Of a DNA stretch of 52,779 bases, positions 30,591 through 40,024 are shown piece after piece. The notes under the pieces were generated by a model. The model was not told where the DNA came from. It did no database searches and was given only the letters and a program-made list of their open reading frames with translations. The position numbers were made by a program, and so were the translations under genes. Source of the DNA: Solirubrobacteraceae bacterium (GTDB lineage Bacteria > Actinomycetota > Thermoleophilia > Solirubrobacterales > Solirubrobacteraceae); the NCBI GenBank assembly GCA_017882405.1, contig JADGPO010000046.1, positions 1 to 52,779 on the forward strand, written 5' to 3'. Numbering within the stretch: position 1 is the first letter of the stretch; every line of letters starts with the position of its first letter.

Positions 30591-31627
30591 AGCTGACGGT
30601 GTCACCCGTGCGGGCGGCGCTGCGCCACCCATTCACCGCCGGCCACGGCACCGTGTCCGAGCGCGAGCTGCTGCTGGTCTGCCTGGAGGCGATCGACGGG
30701 GTGCTCGGCTACGGCGAAGCAGCACCCCTTCAGTCCTACGACGGCGTGTCACTGGCCGACGTGAGCGCCGCGCTGGAGGACTGCCGCCCGGTGCTCGAGA
30801 GCTATCCCGACGCCATGCCGATCGCCGACGTTCTGGCGCGCTGCGCGGAGGCGACACTGCTGCCCCAGGCACTCGCGGCGGTGGACCTGGCGCTATGGGA
30901 CCTCGCCGGTCGTCGCGTGCGCCAGCCGGCGTATCAGCTGCTGGGCGCCCGCCAGCCGGTTTCCGTGCCGGTCAACTGGACGATCGCCGCCGCTGACCGC
31001 TCCGGGGCCGCGCACGAGGCGGCCCAGGCCCGCGCGGAGGGCTTTCAGACCGTCAAGGTGAAGGTGGGGATCGGCGACGACGGAGGACGGCTGGCTGCCG
31101 TGCGAGCGTTCGCCGGTCCGCAGATGACGATCCGGATCGATGCCAACGGCGTCTGGGAGCCCGAGGAGGCGGCGGCGACCCTGCGCGTGCTGGAGCCGGT
31201 CGGGATCGAGCTGTGCGAGGAGCCGGTGGCGGGCGTGGAGGCGATCCGCGCGCTGTGGACCGACGCCGAGATCCCGCTGGCCCTCGACGAGTCAGCCGAT
31301 GACCCGGAGGCGCTGATCGCGCCCGCCGCGGACCTCATCTGCCTGAAGATCGCGCGCTGCGGCGGAATCGCGGGCACGATCGAGACGGCGGGCCGTGCCC
31401 GGGCAGCCGGTTACGACGTCTACCTGGCCTCAACGCTGGACGGCCCGCTGGGGATCGCCGCGGCCCTGCATGCCGCCGCGGTCATCGGCCCCGGGCGCGC
31501 CTGCGGGCTGGCCACGCTCGGGCTGTTCGACGATCGCGAGGCTCACCTGCCCGTCGTGGCGGGAGCGATGACGGCGCCGCCCGGCGACGGCCTGGGGCGC
31601 GGGCTCATCGACTGGTATCGGCGATGA
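30587..31627 (+). CDS. menC: o-succinylbenzoate synthase (enolase superfamily)
   Basis: A 346-residue enolase-superfamily enzyme. The catalytic Lys is in QTVKVKVGIGDD. Metal ligands follow in order: Asp in IRIDANGVWEPEEA, Glu in IELCEEPVAG and Asp in LALDESADD. A second Lys is in LICLKIARCGG. Position directly after menB and menA, with a 4-bp overlap, assigns it to dehydration of SHCHC; a dipeptide epimerase would show the same motifs. Its 3' end overlaps the 3' end of convergent menH by 23 bp. Confidence 0.93.
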   Translation: MKLTVSPVRAALRHPFTAGHGTVSERELLLVCLEAIDGVLGYGEAAPLQSYDGVSLADVSAALEDCRPVLESYPDAMPIADVLARCAEATLLPQALAAVDLALWDLAGRRVRQPAYQLLGARQPVSVPVNWTIAAADRSGAAHEAAQARAEGFQTVKVKVGIGDDGGRLAAVRAFAGPQMTIRIDANGVWEPEEAAATLRVLEPVGIELCEEPVAGVEAIRALWTDAEIPLALDESADDPEALIAPAADLICLKIARCGGIAGTIETAGRARAAGYDVYLASTLDGPLGIAAALHAAAVIGPGRACGLATLGLFDDREAHLPVVAGAMTAPPGDGLGRGLIDWYRR

Positions 31628-32333
31628 TCGCGGCCACCGCCGCGGGGTCCTCGAGATGCACGGCGTGGCCGGCTCCGGCGACCACGCTCAGGTGCGCGAT
31701 TGGCAGCGCCGCCGCCATCCGCTCGGCGGTGGCCCGGAACTTCTGATCGCGCTCGCCGACGATCAGCTCGACGGGGATCAGAAGCCGGGGCAGGCGCCCC
31801 CACAGCGACGGGAGCGCACCGGTGCCCAGCGCGCGCAGCGCGGCCGCGAGCCCGGCGGGCGTGTTGCGGCGGCGGTCGGCGTCCACTCTGGACCTGACCT
31901 TCGCGGGCTGGTCGGCGAGCACCGGCGTCTGCGCCCAGCGCGCGGCGATCACCTTAATCGTGGAGCTCTCGATGTCGTCGGCGAGTCGCTCGTCGGCCTG
32001 CCGGCGGGCGGACCGCTCGGTGGCGTCCGGGAGGCCGGGGCTGGCGCCGATCAGCACCAGGCGCTGCACCCGCGGGGCCAGCGCGAACGCGGCGTGCAGC
32101 GCCAGCCGCCCGCCCATCGAGTAGCCGGCGAGCGTGAACGGTCCGTCGGTGAGCGCCGCCACGTCCTCGATCACCGATTCCAGGCCGATGGGGGTGGCGC
32201 CGGAGGCCGTTCCGTGACCGCGGATGTCGGGTGCCAGCGACCGGTAGCGTCCGGGCAGCGCGGCGACCACGCCGTCCCAGCTCGCGCTCGTGTTGGTGAA
32301 GCCGTGAAGGAGCACGACGCTCCTTGGCGGCAC
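31605..32333 (-). CDS. menH: SHCHC synthase (alpha/beta hydrolase)
   Basis: A 242-residue alpha/beta hydrolase that eliminates pyruvate from SEPHCHC. VVLLHGFTNTSASWDGVV forms the oxyanion region, TLAGYSMGGRLALHAA the nucleophile elbow, VGERDQKFRATA the acid, and VVAGAGHAVHLEDPAAV the His. The GTG at 32333 has GGGGGAG about 6 nt upstream; the frame continues upstream but overlaps the divergent gene. Assignment to MenH rests on motifs plus position between menC and menD. Confidence 0.88.
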   Translation of the reverse strand: MPPRSVVLLHGFTNTSASWDGVVAALPGRYRSLAPDIRGHGTASGATPIGLESVIEDVAALTDGPFTLAGYSMGGRLALHAAFALAPRVQRLVLIGASPGLPDATERSARRQADERLADDIESSTIKVIAARWAQTPVLADQPAKVRSRVDADRRRNTPAGLAAALRALGTGALPSLWGRLPRLLIPVELIVGERDQKFRATAERMAAALPIAHLSVVAGAGHAVHLEDPAAVAAIIADTSR

Positions 32334-32402
32334 GTGTCTCCCCCTTTCGCTCGCCGGCGGTGCGAGTTCGATCTTACAATCGGGTCGTCTGAACCCGCGG
32401 GC

Positions 32403-34082
32403 ATGAGCTCCTCCTCTCCCATCGACTTTCACCCACCTCGTCTGGCGGGCGTACGGACGAGCGGTCGGTGGTTTGGCCCGAGCGACCGGCCGATGCTGGG
32501 ATGGCTCTCGCAACCCGAGACCGGAACGGGCAACTCCGGCGTCATCGTGCTGCCGCCGACCGGCTACCCCTACCTCTGTGCGCACCGCGCGCTGCGCGTC
32601 CTTGCCGAGCGCCTGGCCGAACGGGGACACACGGTGCTGCGCATCGACTACGACGGCACCGGCGATTCGGCCGGAGATCAGTGGGATCCGGACCGGGTCG
32701 TCGCCTGGCGCGCGTCGGCACACCACGCGGCCGACGAGCTCACATCGCTGGGGTGCCGACGGCTGATGCTGGCCGGGGCGCGATTGGGCGCGACCTTCGC
32801 GCTCCTCGAGGGAGCATCGATCGGCGCCGAGCGGATCGTCGCCTGGGCGCCAGTCCTCTCGGGCCGCCGGTACGCTCGGTCGCTGCGCCTGTTGTCGATC
32901 TCCGTGCCTGACGAGAACGACCCGTGCGACCCACCTGGCACGATCGTCTCCGCCGGCAACGTGTTCTCCTCGCAGACGCTCTCTGACATGGCGGCGCTGA
33001 ACGTCTCTGAGCTGAGCACTTCCCCCGCGCCGCTCAACCTGATCATCGACGATCCCGCCGGATCAGCCGCTCCGGGCGCTGAGCATCTGCGATCGATCGG
33101 GGCTGACGTCGAGCATCTGAGCGTGCCGGGCAGCGAGGAAGCGCTTGAGACGCCCGCGGAATTCGCCGTTGTGCCCGACGCGGTGCTGGAGGCGATCGTT
33201 GCGTTTCTCGGCTCCGCTGATCCCGGCGGCCGACAGCCGGCCGCCGGACCGCCGGTGGCACGCCTTCGCTGGCGCGGTGGCACTGTCACCGAGGAGCTTC
33301 TCACACTCAGTCCTCACGGACAGCGCGCCGTATGCACAACACCCGTCGATCCCGATCCGACAAAGGCAACGCTGGTGCTGCTCAACTCCGGGTCAGAGAC
33401 ACACGTCGGCCCGGGTCGAGCCTGGGTCGAGTACGCCCGGGGACTCGCCCTCCTCGGTCATCGCACCGTGCGAGTTGACTTTCGGGGCTGGGGTGAGAGC
33501 CCCGACGACGGCCGGGCACCGGGGCGCCCGTACGACCCCGGCACCGAGCCCGATACGGAGACGATTGTGCGGGCACTGCAGGGCGCCGGTCATCCCCGGC
33601 TGGTGCTGGCGGGACTCTGTGCCTCGGCATGGATCGTGCTGCGCGTCGTCCTCCGGGTCCCAGTGTCCGGCGTGATCGCACTCAACCCGCAGATGTACTG
33701 GCAGCCCGGATGGCCGATCGAGGTCGACCCTGACCTCGGTGACAGGCTTCGTGCGAAGGAGTTCGGACGCCATGAGCGAGGTGCACGGTGGCACGTCTGG
33801 AGCCTGCTCGACATGATTGGCCGCCGGCCGCCCGGAGGGCGCTGGCTGGATCAGCTGGCCGCTACCGGCGTGCCCGTCACGATGCTGTTCGCCGAGGGCG
33901 ACCCAGGTCTGGTGTTCCTCCGTACTCGCTTGTCCCGACGGATGGCGCACGTACTCAGAACCGGCTCGATCACCGTGCAGGAGATGCCCGAGATCGATCA
34001 TCCAATGCACCGCGCATGGCTGCGACCGCGCGTCCTGCAGGCGTTGCACGAAGCGCTTGACGAAATCGATCTCAGCAGATGA
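32403..34082 (+). CDS. Tandem alpha/beta-hydrolase protein, one degenerate and one Cys-type domain
   Basis: A 559-residue protein of two alpha/beta-hydrolase domains. In domain 1 (about 45-270) the fold is clear (VLRIDYDGTGDSAGD), but the elbow reads GARLG at 125-129, with Arg where Ser should be. In domain 2 (about 290-559) LLNSGSETHVGPGRAWVEYA is followed by an elbow GLCAS at 404-408, with Cys406 as possible nucleophile. Asp500 (FAEGD) and His533 (PEIDHPM) complete a triad. It resembles hydrolases of exosortase and surface-glycan loci. Paralogues are the gene at 37433 and the broken copy at 43211. It lies 7 bp upstream of menD, to which it seems unrelated in function; its codon use looks less GC-biased than the men genes. 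Confidence 0.75.
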   Translation: MSSSSPIDFHPPRLAGVRTSGRWFGPSDRPMLGWLSQPETGTGNSGVIVLPPTGYPYLCAHRALRVLAERLAERGHTVLRIDYDGTGDSAGDQWDPDRVVAWRASAHHAADELTSLGCRRLMLAGARLGATFALLEGASIGAERIVAWAPVLSGRRYARSLRLLSISVPDENDPCDPPGTIVSAGNVFSSQTLSDMAALNVSELSTSPAPLNLIIDDPAGSAAPGAEHLRSIGADVEHLSVPGSEEALETPAEFAVVPDAVLEAIVAFLGSADPGGRQPAAGPPVARLRWRGGTVTEELLTLSPHGQRAVCTTPVDPDPTKATLVLLNSGSETHVGPGRAWVEYARGLALLGHRTVRVDFRGWGESPDDGRAPGRPYDPGTEPDTETIVRALQGAGHPRLVLAGLCASAWIVLRVVLRVPVSGVIALNPQMYWQPGWPIEVDPDLGDRLRAKEFGRHERGARWHVWSLLDMIGRRPPGGRWLDQLAATGVPVTMLFAEGDPGLVFLRTRLSRRMAHVLRTGSITVQEMPEIDHPMHRAWLRPRVLQALHEALDEIDLSR

Positions 34083-34089
34083 GTGTGCG

Positions 34090-35835
34090 ATGTTGTCCCC
34101 GGCCGCGCCGGTCGCCGGGCTGAACGTGGGTGTCACGGACACGTACCGGCTGCTGCGAGGCCTCTGCGACGAGTTGGCTCGCTGCGGCATGCGCCACGCC
34201 TGCACCTCGCCCGGCTCGCGCAACACGCCGATCCTGCTCTCGCTCGTGCGCGAGCCGCGGATTCGCTGTTGGTCACACCTCGACGAGCGCTGCGCGGGCT
34301 TCTTCGCGCTCGGGGCGGCGAAGGCGAGCGGTCGCCCGGTGGCGGTCACCTGCACGTCGGGGACGGCCGCCGCCAACCTCGTTCCGGCGGTGGTCGAGGC
34401 CTACTGGGCGAGGGTTCCGCTGATCGTGCTCACCGCCGACCGGCCCGCCGAGCTGCGAGACCTCGGCGCCGGCCAGGCGATCGACCAGCTCAAGCTCTAC
34501 GGCGACGCCGTCAAGTGGTTCTCCGAGGTCGAGCTGCCTCCGGCGGCCGATGAGAGCTCGATGCGACGGATCCGCCAGCTCGCCTGCCGGGCGTATTGGA
34601 CGGCCGCGGGGAGCCGGCCCGGCCCCGTGCATCTCAACCTTCCGCTACGCGAGCCGCTGATCCTCGACGAGCCGCTCGGGCCGGAGCTCGTCCCAGGGCG
34701 CGCGGACGGACGGCCGTGGGTCGCGCGGACCCCCTCGGGTCCGAGCCTGTCGCACGATCGCCGCCTCCCCGCCAGAGGGGTCGTCGTCGCCGGCCGCGAC
34801 GAGAGCCGGCTGGGCGCCGAGACCGCTGCCGTGGCAGCGCGCCTGCGCTATCCGCTGCTCGCCGATCCGCTGTCGGGCGCCCGCCACGGTGAGACGGCGA
34901 TCGCCACCTATGACCTGCTGCTGCGCGATCCCGACGCTTCATGGCGGCCGGATGTCGTGGTCCGCATCGGCGACCTCCCGACGTCCAAGCCGCTGCGCGC
35001 CTGGCTGGCCTCGCTGGGCGACGACGTGCCGCAGCTGGCCCTGGACCGCGAGAACGCCTGGCAGGACCCGAATGCGGTCGTCTCGGAGATCGACGCCGGC
35101 GACCCCCCGGCCGCCCTGGGCGGGCTCTCGGCCGCCTCTGATCCGGGCTGGCTGGACGCATGGCTGGCGGCCGACGACGCGGCGGGCGACGCGCTGGCCG
35201 CTGCGCTCGGCGACGAGCTGTCAGAGCCGCTGGTGTCGGCGCGGCTGGCGCAATGGCTTCCCGTCGAGGCAACCCTGTTCGTCGCCGCTTCGATGCCGAT
35301 CCGCGACGTGGAGCTGTACCTCGCCGCGCGCCGTCCCCTCCCCCATGTGCTCTCCAACCGCGGCGCCAACGGGATCGACGGGACGGTCTCGACAGCGTTC
35401 GGCGTGGCCGCCGCGCAGGCCGAGCCGGTGGTGCTGCTGATCGGCGACGTGGCCCTGGCCCACGACATCGGCGGCCTGCTGGCCGCACGCCGCCTGGGGC
35501 TAGAGCTGACGATCGTGCTGCTCAACAACGACGGCGGCGGGATCTTCCACTTCCTGGCGGTGAGCGGTGAGTCCGACGCGTTCGAGGAGCACGTGGCCAC
35601 CCCCCACGGCCTGGACTTCGAACGGGTGGCGGCGCTGTACGACTTCGCCTACGAGCGGTCCGGCAGCCCCGACGAGCTGCGAGCCGCGCTGGCGCCCCGA
35701 GGCGGCTGCCGGCTGATCGAGGTGCGTACCGACCGCGCGGAGAACCTCGCCCTGCACCGCCGCGCCGCCGAGGAGGGGCGGGAGGCGGTGGCAGCCCTCA
35801 GCCGGCGAGCGCCGGCAGCATCACGCCGAGCTTGA
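34090..35835 (+). CDS. menD: SEPHCHC synthase
   Basis: A 581-residue thiamine-diphosphate enzyme joining isochorismate and 2-oxoglutarate. CTSPGSRNTPILLSLVREP and TCTSGTAAANLVPAVVEAYW near the N terminus hold the substrate and catalytic Glu region. LSNRGANGIDGTVSTAFG and the ThDP motif LIGDVALAHDIGGLL to LLNNDGGGIFHFL are complete. The ATG at 34090 follows the tandem hydrolase stop by 7 bp, so it shares that transcript. A GTG 14 codons later is a possible alternative start. Its 3' end overlaps convergent menF by 38 bp. Confidence 0.96.
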   Translation: MLSPAAPVAGLNVGVTDTYRLLRGLCDELARCGMRHACTSPGSRNTPILLSLVREPRIRCWSHLDERCAGFFALGAAKASGRPVAVTCTSGTAAANLVPAVVEAYWARVPLIVLTADRPAELRDLGAGQAIDQLKLYGDAVKWFSEVELPPAADESSMRRIRQLACRAYWTAAGSRPGPVHLNLPLREPLILDEPLGPELVPGRADGRPWVARTPSGPSLSHDRRLPARGVVVAGRDESRLGAETAAVAARLRYPLLADPLSGARHGETAIATYDLLLRDPDASWRPDVVVRIGDLPTSKPLRAWLASLGDDVPQLALDRENAWQDPNAVVSEIDAGDPPAALGGLSAASDPGWLDAWLAADDAAGDALAAALGDELSEPLVSARLAQWLPVEATLFVAASMPIRDVELYLAARRPLPHVLSNRGANGIDGTVSTAFGVAAAQAEPVVLLIGDVALAHDIGGLLAARRLGLELTIVLLNNDGGGIFHFLAVSGESDAFEEHVATPHGLDFERVAALYDFAYERSGSPDELRAALAPRGGCRLIEVRTDRAENLALHRRAAEEGREAVAALSRRAPAASRRA

Positions 35836-37243
35836 TCTCGGACTCGGCCAGCTCGGCAGCCGGGTCCGAATCGCGCACGATCCCGCAGCCAACATAGCAA
35901 CGGGCCAACCGGTCGCGCAGCAGCGCGCAGCGCAGCGCCACGCAGAACTCACCGTCACCGCTGGCGTCCGTCCAGCCCAGGGTGCCCGCGTACCAGCCGC
36001 GGTCAAAGCCCTCCAGGGCGGGGATCGCGCGGGCGGCCGAGGCCGGCTCGGCGCCCACGGCCGGCGTGGGGTGCAGCCGGCCGGCCAGCGCGACGGCGTC
36101 GATCGGCTCCGCCAGCTGGGCGCGGATCGGCATCGCCAGGTGCTGGATGTTGGCCACCCGGACCAGCACCGGCTCGGGCGCGGCGGTCACCCACACGGCG
36201 TGCGGGCGCAGCCCGCGGGAGATCCGGCGGGCGACGATGGCGTTCTCGTGGCGATCCTTGTCGGACCGCAGCAGCTGCTCGCCGAGGTGGTCGTCGACGG
36301 CGGGATCGGCGCTGCGCCGGGTCGAGCCCGCGAGCGCCACCGTGCTGGCGCGCTGGCCCTGGCGGCGGATCAGCAGCTCCGGGGTGGCGCCGATGAAGGT
36401 CGCGTCGCCCCGTCCGACGGCGTAGACGAACGAGGTGTCAAACGCCTCGCGCAGCAGGCCCAGCACGGCCCCGGGGTCGTGCGGCCGGGGAGCGTGCACG
36501 TCGACCTCGCGGGCCAGCACGACCTTCTCCAGCTCGCCGGCGCGGATTCGCTCCGTGGCGCGCGCCACCGCCTCCTCGAAGTGGGCGGGCGCCATCGGGC
36601 TCACCACCTCGTAGGTGCCCGTGGGAGCGGGATCGAACAGCGGCAGCGCCGGCTCGCGCAGCTCGGCCAGGCGCCGCTGCACGCGCGCCACGGCCCCGGC
36701 CTCGGTGTCGTCAGGGGCGATGTCGAGGTTGACCGTCAGCCACGTCGATCGGCCGCGCCGCGCCAGCGAGACCTCGGGGACGACCAGCGAAGCCGGCGCA
36801 AAGCCGCTCCAGATCGGCGCAGCACCACCGTCGGGGGCGAACGCGAAGCCTCCCAGCGCCACCAGCCCGGCGGCAGGGGCCCCCGAGGCCTCGTCGGCGA
36901 GCGCGTCGGCCGCCACCGAGCGCCAGCGGCCGGCGAGCGACTCGAAGCGGCCCGGGCCCGAGGCCTCGAGCGTCCGCACCGCCCCGAGCGCCGCCACCGC
37001 GATCGCGTCGCGGTCGGGCTGCTCCAGGCAGAGCCACGGCTCGCCGACACGGCGAGAGGCGACCACGATCGCGCTCGGGTCGTGCTCACCGCTGAGCTCG
37101 GCGGTGACGCTCACCAGCACGGTCCCGCCGGCAGCACGCGCCCGGCGCAGGCCCTCGCCCACCCGGCGCTCGAGGCGGGCCGCAGCGCGCGCGGGCAGCC
37201 ACGCCGATGCCTCCGTACGCCGGTCCGAAGCGTGGGCCTTCAC
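35798..37243 (-). CDS. menF: Isochorismate synthase
   Basis: A 481-residue chorismate-binding enzyme feeding MenD. The base Lys is in AGELEKVVLAREVDV, then ATPELLIRRQGQ, DKDRHENAIVARRI, and the LHPTPAVGAEP and YAGTLGWTDASGDGEFCVALR motifs with acidic Mg ligands. Proximity to menD favours MenF over a siderophore isochorismate synthase. The start is GTG 37243, overlapping the stop of the small upstream gene (GTGA), so the two are probably translationally coupled. Confidence 0.92.
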   Translation of the reverse strand: MKAHASDRRTEASAWLPARAAARLERRVGEGLRRARAAGGTVLVSVTAELSGEHDPSAIVVASRRVGEPWLCLEQPDRDAIAVAALGAVRTLEASGPGRFESLAGRWRSVAADALADEASGAPAAGLVALGGFAFAPDGGAAPIWSGFAPASLVVPEVSLARRGRSTWLTVNLDIAPDDTEAGAVARVQRRLAELREPALPLFDPAPTGTYEVVSPMAPAHFEEAVARATERIRAGELEKVVLAREVDVHAPRPHDPGAVLGLLREAFDTSFVYAVGRGDATFIGATPELLIRRQGQRASTVALAGSTRRSADPAVDDHLGEQLLRSDKDRHENAIVARRISRGLRPHAVWVTAAPEPVLVRVANIQHLAMPIRAQLAEPIDAVALAGRLHPTPAVGAEPASAARAIPALEGFDRGWYAGTLGWTDASGDGEFCVALRCALLRDRLARCYVGCGIVRDSDPAAELAESEIKLGVMLPALAG

Positions 37244-37404
37244 GAGGCGACGATCGCCACGTAGTACAGCGACCCTCCCTGGCCCTCCTCGCCGCGGGGC
37301 ACGATCGGGCCGGAGAACTCCAAGCGGCCCGAGCTCCACAGACGCGCGTTGACCTCCGCCTGGTGCGCATCGGGCTTCTCGTCGCCGACGAGCTCGCTCA
37401 TCAT
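37240..37404 (-). CDS. Small uncharacterised protein upstream of menF
   Basis: An open frame of 54 residues (MMSELVGDEKPDAHQAEVNA..., ending GGSLYYVAIVAS) whose TGA overlaps the menF GTG. The composition is protein-like: acidic start, one Trp, and an aromatic-hydrophobic end. Start is ATG 37404 or ATG 37401. No domain is recognised. The tight overlap suggests it is translated and coupled to menF. A longer version starting upstream adds Arg-rich residues that I do not trust. Confidence 0.6.
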   Translation of the reverse strand: MMSELVGDEKPDAHQAEVNARLWSSGRLEFSGPIVPRGEEGQGGSLYYVAIVAS

Positions 37405-37432
37405 CCAAGAGCCTACCTGCGCGCCTAAGACC

Positions 37433-39205
37433 TCATGCCGTCGGCATCGCCAGCCCGGCACCGGTCGAGGCGACGACCCGCTCGATCGCGCGGTCGATCG
37501 AGTCGTGGACGAGGCGCTGGAGCCAGAACTCCCTGAACATGTGATCCCGGCTGGGCGTCTGCTCGAGCGTCAGGTTCGGCCAGTGGCCGAGCTTTCGCAT
37601 CAGTCCCTGACGCACGAACTGCTCCAGCAGAGCCTCCTGCTGGCCGAGCACCATCAGCGTCTCGACGTCGTTCTCGCGCAGCCGCTCGAACGCGGCGACC
37701 GCTCGTTTGCCCTCCTCGCGCTCCAGCGACCTGCGCATCAGCCGCCATGCGCGGTCGGGGCGCACGTACTTCATCGCGCCCTGGACGAACTGGCGGTCGA
37801 ACTTGCGCGTTCGCAGAACGGGCATGCCGCTCGCGATCTGGTTTCGGCGTGCGCGCTCGTAGTCCAGCGCCTCGCTGTAGCAGAAGGCGAACATGTTGAT
37901 CAGCAACAGGCCGCGGACGCGCGGATCCATCAGCGCGGTCTGCACGGCAATGCTGGCCCCCGAGCACAGCCCGCCGAGGATGAACTGGTCCGCGATGCCC
38001 ATGTCCGACAGCTGATCCATGACGGCGCGCGTGTCGTCGGCACGCCAGGACGCGTGGAAGCTGGTGTCGGTCAGCAGCTCTGGATCGTCCCCGTCGGCCT
38101 CGCCGATCCCCGCGAGGTCAAGCCGCACTGTGGCCACGCCCCGGGCAGCCCAACGTCTCGCGATCTCCACCCAGGCCCGGTTGGGCCCGGCGTGATAGAG
38201 CGCCCCCGCGCCGACCAGCACGATGGCCAACGGCGACGGGCTGCCGGACAGGTCCTGGGTGACGATCCCGAACCCGTCGTCCCGCAGCCCCTGGAGCCGC
38301 AGCGGTCGTTCGATCAGCTGCGCGCCGTCCAGCGTGAGCCTGTTGCGCTCGCTCGCGGGCGGCATGCTCGGCGATCTGGACACGATCTCGTCCACGGCGG
38401 GCGCCGCCGCCAGCCACGCCGCCACCCTCGCGGCCGTGGCGGAGGGCATCAACGACTGCTGGGGATTGGCCATCAGCTCGTCGTAGTCGTCGCCCTGCGC
38501 GACCTCGATCTCCATTCCGAGCTGTTCCACGTGCTCGCGCATCGCGCGGTCGACGGGCAGCGAGGAGCGGCCGATCAGCATCACGCGACGGCCCGTCAAG
38601 CGTGGGGGCGCGTTCTCGGTGAGCCGCAGGGCGGTGAGCTGCGCCCGCGTCTCGCCCGACATCCGAAAGCCGATCAGGTTGAGGTCGTCGCTCTCGTCGA
38701 CGTCGTTGTGCGCGTCCTCGGGAAATTGCTGGCCCACGATCGCCGACTGGCTCTGCAGCTCGCGCACCAGGGTCCTCCCCTTCGCAGGGACGGCCCACAG
38801 CACCAGGTCGTCGATCGCCGCCCCATCGCAGGCGGCAAGCCAGGCAAGCGCTCCGCCCAGCCCGATGCCGATCGCCACGACACGACCGGCCGAGGTGCGC
38901 TCCTTCAGCCAGCCGGCGGTGCCCTCCACCGCCGCCGTCCAGCGGGTGAGCTGGTCAGGGTCTGTCGGGTCGCCCGCGCTGTCCCCCGACGCGGGCAGGA
39001 TCAGCCGGGTGGTCGGGTAGCCGGCCGCGGCCAGGCTGATCGCCCAGGCTCTCAGCGATCGGTAGGCGCACTGCTCCTGCCAACCGAAGGACGGGCACAG
39101 CAGGATCGCGGTCTGCTGGTGCGTCGTCTCGTCAGGCTCGTGCAGGAAGGCGAGAACCGAGGTGCCGAACGACAGGTACACAGGCTCACCACGTGTCAAT
39201 GTCAT
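37433..39205 (-). CDS. Tandem alpha/beta-hydrolase protein with a GLCSG (Cys) elbow
   Basis: A 590-residue protein of two alpha/beta-hydrolase domains, a paralogue of the gene at 32403. Domain 1 (about 15-270) has LCPSFGWQEQCAYRSLRAWA but an elbow GIGLGG at 113-118, where Gly replaces the Ser, so it is probably inactive. Domain 2 (about 300-580) has VGAGALYHAGPNRAWVEIAR and an elbow GLCSG at 412-416 with Cys414 as candidate nucleophile; His555 in PSRDHMFREF is the candidate base. It starts 2 nt after the GH2 remnant and is the last gene of the carrier-protein operon. Thioesterase or acyltransferase activity on carrier-bound acyl groups is my inference. Confidence 0.75.
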   Translation of the reverse strand: MTLTRGEPVYLSFGTSVLAFLHEPDETTHQQTAILLCPSFGWQEQCAYRSLRAWAISLAAAGYPTTRLILPASGDSAGDPTDPDQLTRWTAAVEGTAGWLKERTSAGRVVAIGIGLGGALAWLAACDGAAIDDLVLWAVPAKGRTLVRELQSQSAIVGQQFPEDAHNDVDESDDLNLIGFRMSGETRAQLTALRLTENAPPRLTGRRVMLIGRSSLPVDRAMREHVEQLGMEIEVAQGDDYDELMANPQQSLMPSATAARVAAWLAAAPAVDEIVSRSPSMPPASERNRLTLDGAQLIERPLRLQGLRDDGFGIVTQDLSGSPSPLAIVLVGAGALYHAGPNRAWVEIARRWAARGVATVRLDLAGIGEADGDDPELLTDTSFHASWRADDTRAVMDQLSDMGIADQFILGGLCSGASIAVQTALMDPRVRGLLLINMFAFCYSEALDYERARRNQIASGMPVLRTRKFDRQFVQGAMKYVRPDRAWRLMRRSLEREEGKRAVAAFERLRENDVETLMVLGQQEALLEQFVRQGLMRKLGHWPNLTLEQTPSRDHMFREFWLQRLVHDSIDRAIERVVASTGAGLAMPTA

Positions 39206-39207
39206 CG

Positions 39208-39963
39208 CTACGTCCTCATTTCAATGGCAACCCGTCCGTCCAGGTTGAGGGCCCGGAGTGACCCACCGGTCGGCTCCGCGTCCTGATGACAGCGTCGCAG
39301 CGCCAGCGCGCGAGGCCTGCCCGGCTCCACGAAGAACGCATCGTCTTGCACGAGATGGTCGGCGATGACAGCACGTACGCCGTAGAGAAAGTGTTCACTG
39401 GTCACAGTCAGACGCGACTCCCCGTCCACCGTTCGGACGCTTGCCGACACGCCGCACCCCTCCGGTGAGCGGAGCGTGAGCGGACGTCCGCTCACGAACC
39501 GACACGACTGGGACAGCACCTCGGCGACTCCCGAGCCATCGTCCGGATCCTCCAGGCTGAGCACGATCACGTCCTGAGCCGGTGGCCCGAACCGATAGGC
39601 CCACGAGACGTCGACGAATCTACCAAGCACGGCCTCGACATTGAGGTGGCGGGTTTCGAACGCCGGCACCTCGAGCGCCACGGTCTCCTCCTCCACCAGC
39701 GTCTCGAAATGCCGGTAGAGAGAGATCCGCAGCTTCGCCCGCAGGTCGTGGGGGCGGTCGGTGGCGATGTGCGCGACCACCCCGCCCAGCCCCTCGTCGG
39801 TGCTCCACACGGCTATCGGCGCCAGCGCCCGCCGGAGGTGGTGAAAGGCGACCTTGGGCTGTCCGCGGTGATCGAGCACCCCCCAGCCGCCTTCGCGCTC
39901 AGACGGGGGCGATCCGACCAGTTCCCAGCCGTCACAGATCAGATGCAGATGCTCTCCGAGCAT
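39208..39963 (-). pseudogene. C-terminal part of a GH2 beta-mannosidase-like protein
   Basis: About 251 residues that look like the end of a glycoside hydrolase family 2 protein. The last barrel segment is ICDGWELVGSPPSEREGGWG with GQPKVAFHHLRRALAPIAVW. An Ig-like domain follows, ending DDAFFVEPGRPRALALRR, as in beta-mannosidases. The N-terminal sugar-binding domain and nearly all of the catalytic barrel (some 600 residues) are absent; upstream is the DUF1839-like gene in another frame. The ATG at 39963 (MLGEHLHLICDG) is a possible start, so a stand-alone C-terminal product is possible. I favour a truncated gene. Confidence 0.6.
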
Positions 39964-40024
39964 CGGCGGCTCAGCTGCGCTTACGACCGGCCGGCCACGG
40001 CCCGGAGGCAATGCCGATCGTCGA

